This document shows, piece after piece, positions 59,903-64,000 of a stretch of DNA of 64,000 bases. Below the pieces are notes generated by a model that saw nothing but the letters and a program-made list of their open reading frames with translations, was not told where the DNA came from and did not search any database. The first letter of the stretch is position 1; each line of letters opens with the position of its first letter. A program made the translations under genes and the position numbers. Source of the DNA: Paramecium tetraurelia (Eukaryota; Ciliophora; Oligohymenophorea; Peniculida; Parameciidae); assembly GCF_000165425.1 (NCBI RefSeq), contig NW_001799422.1, forward strand, positions 249,206 through 313,205, in the 5' to 3' direction.

Positions 59903-61029
59903 ATGAAATCAATATTGCTGATAGCCTTGATTGCAATAGCTTTCACAGCTAGAGTGCAAGAGAGAAATCTTGCAAAAATCACTACAGACCTCAAGAAGAG
60001 TACATACGGAAGTGCATTACTCCACTTAGTCGAACTCCACTCTATGGCAGGAGGACCAGTCTAAGAGTTGATTGATGCTATTGAAGAGCTTATCAACGAT
60101 CTTGAAGAAGAATTGGAAGAATTAGAATTCAATTTCTAAGTCAGAACCAACGAACACAATTCATTAGTGGTTAGTCTTGAATAAGACATCCAAGACGCTG
60201 TCATTGGTAATAATATCCATTTATTAAACTAGACGTCAATAACACACAAGACACATTAGATAATTTACTATTCCCAAGAAGAGAGTAACTCTAAGTTAGA
60301 ATTGAATAAATCTAAGAAAACTAAGAGGGCAACAGAAAGAATTATGATGAAGCAATTCTTGTAAGAGAATAAGAACATGATGATTTCGAACTCTAAATTG
60401 CTGAATTAAATGATGCAACTGCTGCAGTCGATGATGCTCTTGCTCTTCTTTAGACACTCACCAACCCATCATTGTTGTAAGTCAAGAGATTCTAAAACTC
60501 CTTGAAGAACATCGAATAAAAGATCAAGTCAAGATCCAAGATGGCTCCTATGATTAAGGCCCTTATTTCATTAGCTTCAAACTAAAACTTCTCTGATCAA
60601 GGAGTCATAGGTTAAATCGTTAATGCTCTTAATGAATTTAGAAATGCTATTGTTGATTCAATTAATGCTTAAACAGCTGCTGAAGCTTAAGCTTAAGCTG
60701 ATCACGAGGAATACCTTGAATAATTGGATGAGGAATATGCTGAATTCTAAAGATAAATCAATAGAGTCAATGTTGATTTGACAGCCACCAATGGTATGAG
60801 TCAATTTTGATAATTTATAGAAAAGATCGACTAATTGTCTGAATTCAGAGATTAAAGAGATGCAGACAGAAAATAATACACTGCTGAACTTGAATTAGAG
60901 AATAACACCTATGCTGAAGAAACCGATACCTACACCAACTTAAAGAATGAATTCACAAGAGAACTTGGAATCAGTGAATAAGCTTTATCTGTTGTCCAAA
61001 GTGCTGATTTCTCAAACATCTAAGTTTGA
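59903..61029 (+). CDS. Trichocyst matrix protein (TMP) precursor 1
   Basis: A 357-residue precursor after introns 60207-60232 (26 nt) and 60794-60820 (27 nt); the length divides by three. MKSILLIALIAIAFTARVQE is a signal peptide. The mature parts are acidic coiled coils: LIDAIEELINDLEEELEEL, FELQIAELNDATAAVDDAL, DHEEYLEQLDEEYAEFQRQ and ENNTYAEETDTYTNLKNEF, ending SADFSNIQV. This is the TMP family of Paramecium: precursors of 40-45 kDa are processed into small acidic polypeptides that crystallise inside trichocysts and expand on discharge. Basic or polar segments between coils are likely cleavage zones. The next gene is a second, divergent TMP in tandem. Confidence 0.9.
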
Positions 61030-61137
61030 AAGGAATGAATTATTTAGGTTTCTTCTTAATCAAGCACAAATATTTTTTCAATTTTTTTTCTTTTTTTAAT
61101 CTTATCACAAATTATCGTTTTTTATATTATTAAAAAT

Positions 61138-62304
61138 ATGAAGTTTATAGTCTTAGTATGTCTTGCTTTGTTAGTCACAGCAAATGACTATGAATTACTT
61201 TCTGAATTATCCCAATATGAATTTGGAAAAACAATCATAGCTACAATGCAAATCTCCCTATCAAGTGAAGAGTATATACCATGTAATAATAATTGCATAG
61301 CTCAAATATCGATGGAATCGTTCATCAATTGAAATCCATGTAAACTAATGCATAAAGTGACTTAGAAGAAAATACTTAGAATTTGAGACATTAACAAGAA
61401 CTCTGCAATCTTCGTTTTGATGAAATTTAAGGCGTTATTGATTCTGCTTCAGCCAAAAAGGCATCAGATGAACAATTATTCCCTCTCAGACAAGAAGAAT
61501 TGATTGCCAAAAATTAATAACATAAAGATAAAGTAGGATAAGACTAAAAAATCAAAGACAGACTATCTGCTTTGGATAAGGCAAGAGAAGAAGATAAAGT
61601 AAATTATTTACAATAAATTACTATAGAAAGCATTTGAAGCTAAATAAACAGAATCTGTTGAATTTATCCAAGGATTGAAGAAAGCTAAATCCATCGTTTC
61701 ATAACTCAATAGTAATTTCATCTAAGTTGCTGATGTCAAGTCTAAATTACATAAACATTTAGAATCCTTACACAATAAGTAAACACCTTATAATGGACTT
61801 GTTAAGATGTTAGTAGCAGCATCAGGAGATGAAAACGTTTCTAAAGTCGTATAAATTATTGATGAATTAATTGAAGTAACCAATCTATTCAATATTTAAA
61901 GTCTTTGGAACATTTATAAAAGGTTGGACATAAAGGAGAAAAAGCTAAGGAAGAACTTTATCTCTTATAAAAAGAAAGATATGAATTAGAAAGTAAGACT
62001 CTTGAAACAAGTTTGGCTGATTTGAATGCAGATGCTGAAAAATTGAGATAAAATTTATTAGAATTAAAGAATGATATTGAATCTAAAGGATAATTGTTAG
62101 ATGTTAAGAACTAAGAAAAGGCTGATTGGTAAAAGACTTGTGACGATGAATTGAAAGGTCACTAAAATATGAGATAATAAAAGTATAGAATCCACATTTA
62201 TCATTAGAAACACTGAGCTTGGAATCATCAACGAATGCATCGAAATTTTCACAAGCAGATTCAACGATGGAATTAAGAGTTACATTCAAAAACTAGAAAT
62301 ATGA
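61138..62304 (+). CDS. Trichocyst matrix protein (TMP) precursor 2
   Basis: It starts MKFIVLVCLALLVTANDYEL (signal peptide). Introns near 61272 (28 nt), 61601 (27-28 nt), 61881 (26 nt) and 62183 (25 nt) restore the frame; the last one joins QQK to NTELGIINECIEIFTSRF. Coiled-coil segments are plentiful (LEENTQNLRHQQELCNLRF, LDKAREEDKKAFEAKQTE, LADLNADAEKLRQNLLEL) and the protein ends SYIQKLEI. It is 109 bp downstream of the first TMP gene on the same strand, but sequence similarity is low, so it belongs to a different TMP subfamily. Role as for TMP 1: a crystalline secretory content protein. Confidence 0.88.
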
Positions 62305-63078
62305 TTCAATTTATAGAAAATAAATAAAATTATTATATGCTGTTTCTCTCTTTATACTTCATTTTAATATTTTATTTCCTAACAATCGTAAACTTCAAAC
62401 GATCAAGTTTAGTCTATTTAGTTATGCATGTGAAGAATTTGTTGGAATTGATTAATTGGATTACTATTTGCCTTATAAAAATCTATTTTCATTTCTGTCC
62501 ATTGTAATCATTTCATAATTATAATAATAAGATACATCTATAGAAGAATTTATAAAATATAATTCATATAAATGATAAATTAATTTATAGTAATAACAAT
62601 TATAAATCACAGAATTATGACACTGGTAAATGATTAAGATATTTGGGTAGGTAAAAATTTATTAGACTAAAATCTAATACAATTGAAGAATGATTTTTTA
62701 TAGGGGATATAATTTTTGGCTATTAATTTACACTGAATATCTTTATATAAGTTATGGAAACATTGAATTGATAATCAATAAGTTATAAAATATTTTTCAT
62801 TATCTCATCAATCTAATAATTAATGTGCACCAGGACTTTAAATATCCTCAATAAGTAGAACAGAAGAATCTATGCCCTTCAAACACAGTATTATAGCATA
62901 TAACTGATTGAAATTATAGTATCTATATAATTTATTTAATGGTCCCTTGAAATAACAAACATTCTAATTTAGATTTTATCTTTATTGCGTTATGCCTTAG
63001 CTAATATTAAAATGAATTTATTTGCTATTTGAAAATACAGTTTAATTATAGATGGTATCTAGGAGAGATGAACTAAAA
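62305..63078. other. AT-rich intergenic spacer
   Basis: About 770 bp after the second trichocyst gene. It is very AT-rich with many TGA triplets in all frames. No gene, RNA or clear repeat was recognised; low-complexity TTATA/AATAA words dominate. Confidence 0.4.
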
Positions 63079-63410
63079 ATGACTTAAAGTAGTTAGCAAT
63101 AATCCTATAACTATGCTTCAACTTATTTATTTTATGAAAACTAAAGTAATCTAAGTATTTATAATCTATCTATAGATACGTATTTTTTGTACTTTTTGGA
63201 TTATTATTCAATAGATTGAATAAGTACAACCAATTGATTAACCATACCTTAAAATCTTACAAAAAAGAATACTGATCGCAGTGATTTTAAAAACAAGTTT
63301 GACCTTCTCAAGATCAATAAATAATCAAGTAAATAATTTCGCTATTAGATCCCCTCAACCAAATCCTCAATAGGATTAACCAGAGGGAGTAAATCAGCAA
63401 CCATTTTGAT
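63079..63410 (+). CDS. Small hypothetical protein, exon structure tentative
   Basis: ATG 63079-63081 opens MTQSSQQQSYNYASTYLFYE. A later exon in another frame looks coding and ends at a TGA near 63408-63410 (VQPIDQPYLKILQKRIL, then AIRSPQPNPQQDQPEGVNQQ PF). One or two introns between about 63150 and 63215 must join them; a GTATTTTTTG...CAATAG intron is visible but gives the wrong frame alone. No family is recognised. Confidence 0.35.
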
Positions 63411-63477
63411 AATCTTATGTATATTTAAGAAATAAACTTTATAACAGATAAAATTTATAATATTATCTGTTAATTTA

Positions 63478-64000
63478 ATGTCGTCTGCCAATCGATTAAA
63501 TCATAGAAGTGTATTAAGAGAGAAAACTCTTAATTTTTTAAATGTGCCAATAGCTGATTACCTCGTATAATCAATTGATATTTTATTTAGACTCAATAAA
63601 AGCCAATTACAGAGGATTCATAGTATAAAGCCTTTTAAAGAAATCTTTAACTTTAAAAACAAATTCTAAATGAATAAGATGATGTTCATCAATACTAAAC
63701 TGAATTATTTACAAAATCAGTTAAATAAGAGAGAGTACCAATAATTGTAAATCGTCCATCAGTCTAACATTTTAAACCAACCTTACCGAATGATTTTGCT
63801 ATTCCAAATAGAAAATCAGAAACAATTATAAAGTAAATATCTAGAATAGATGATGATTTGGATCAATTAGCTAAAATCTTCTATTAACGTAAACTTTTGA
63901 TGAAAGCTTACAATGCATTAGAATAACATGCAGAAAGAAAGAATATTCAAATTGCTGATGAACACAGAGAACTTTAGATCTTCAAAGCCTTTTTCTAATA
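63478..64000 (+). CDS. 5' part of a possible Sfi1-repeat (centrin-binding) protein
   Basis: It starts MSSANRLNHRSVLREKTLNF. A 26-nt intron (GTATAATCAATTG..., near 63568) joins PIADYL to TQQKPITEDSQYKAF. The frame then stays open to the right edge, so the gene is cut by the window. The last part reads FYQRKLLMKAYNALEQHAER and HRELQIFKAFFQ, with a spacing of hydrophobic and aromatic residues like Sfi1 repeats, which wrap centrin at basal bodies and in the Paramecium infraciliary lattice. Only one or two repeats are visible, so the family is tentative. The gene itself is likely. Confidence 0.5.

Noticed and set aside
1-64000. Telomere repeats, CRISPR arrays, insertion sequences, rRNA or tRNA genes
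   Set aside because: No G4T2/G3T3-type runs, direct-repeat arrays, transposase motifs or cloverleaf patterns were seen by eye; tRNA-like GGTTCGAATCC-type words fall inside coding regions.

Overview
The window reads as macronuclear DNA of a ciliate, most likely Paramecium. It is very AT-rich. Long reading frames only appear when TAA and TAG are read as glutamine and TGA is the sole stop. Nearly every gene is cut by tiny introns of about 21-31 nt that start GTA and end (T/A/C)AG, and genes are packed a few to a few hundred bases apart. Two tandem trichocyst matrix protein genes and an alveolin-type cortical protein also point to Paramecium. All exon joins given here were worked out by eye from frame, splice dinucleotides and family motifs.

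Layout, left to right. 1-2 kb: 3' part of an SK-type potassium channel, a small acylated protein (MGCGSS start), and a cyclophilin. 2-12 kb: one giant minus-strand gene of about 3,270 residues, function unknown. 12.4-16.2 kb: a gene that, once introns are removed, encodes a NAK-like pseudokinase, an ANTH domain, a poly-Q linker and a TKL kinase. 16.2-20.2 kb: a small CaaX protein, a small hypothetical protein, a leucine-rich-repeat protein, a probable gene relic and a secreted lipocalin. 20.3-29.1 kb: a cyclic-nucleotide-gated-type potassium channel with a CCHC zinc knuckle, an unknown protein and a long CCDC180-like coiled-coil protein. 29.5-33 kb: a VDAC-like porin and several small or unknown genes. 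33-38 kb: an oxysterol-binding-related protein with PH-like, about 73-Gln, START and ORD regions, and a divergently placed SAM/zinc-finger gene. 39-43.2 kb: a UFM1-specific protease, a coiled-coil protein, the Fe-S scaffold ATPase NUBP1/Nbp35 and an alveolin. 43.3-45 kb: two ribosome-biogenesis genes (LLPH-like and RLP24). 45-51.5 kb: coiled-coil, LRR and unknown proteins. 51.5-59.3 kb: U5 snRNP 40K protein, a membrane-anchored protein, ribosomal protein uS9, a HEAT-repeat protein, malectin and a protein kinase. 59.9-62.3 kb: two trichocyst matrix proteins. 63.1-64 kb: a small gene and the 5' part of a possible Sfi1-repeat gene.

Functionally this is a mixed housekeeping and cell-cortex neighbourhood. 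It covers excitability (two potassium channels), lipid handling (ORP, lipocalin, ANTH), secretion (malectin, trichocyst proteins), ribosome and spliceosome factors, and cilia or cortex structure (alveolin, coiled-coil and LRR proteins). No rRNA, tRNA, CRISPR, transposon or telomere repeat was recognised. The features most worth a second look are the kinase-ANTH-kinase fusion, the START+ORD fusion with a glutamine tract written in reassigned stop codons, the giant unknown protein, and the extreme gene packing (start codons 11 and 21 bp apart; two stop/start overlaps).
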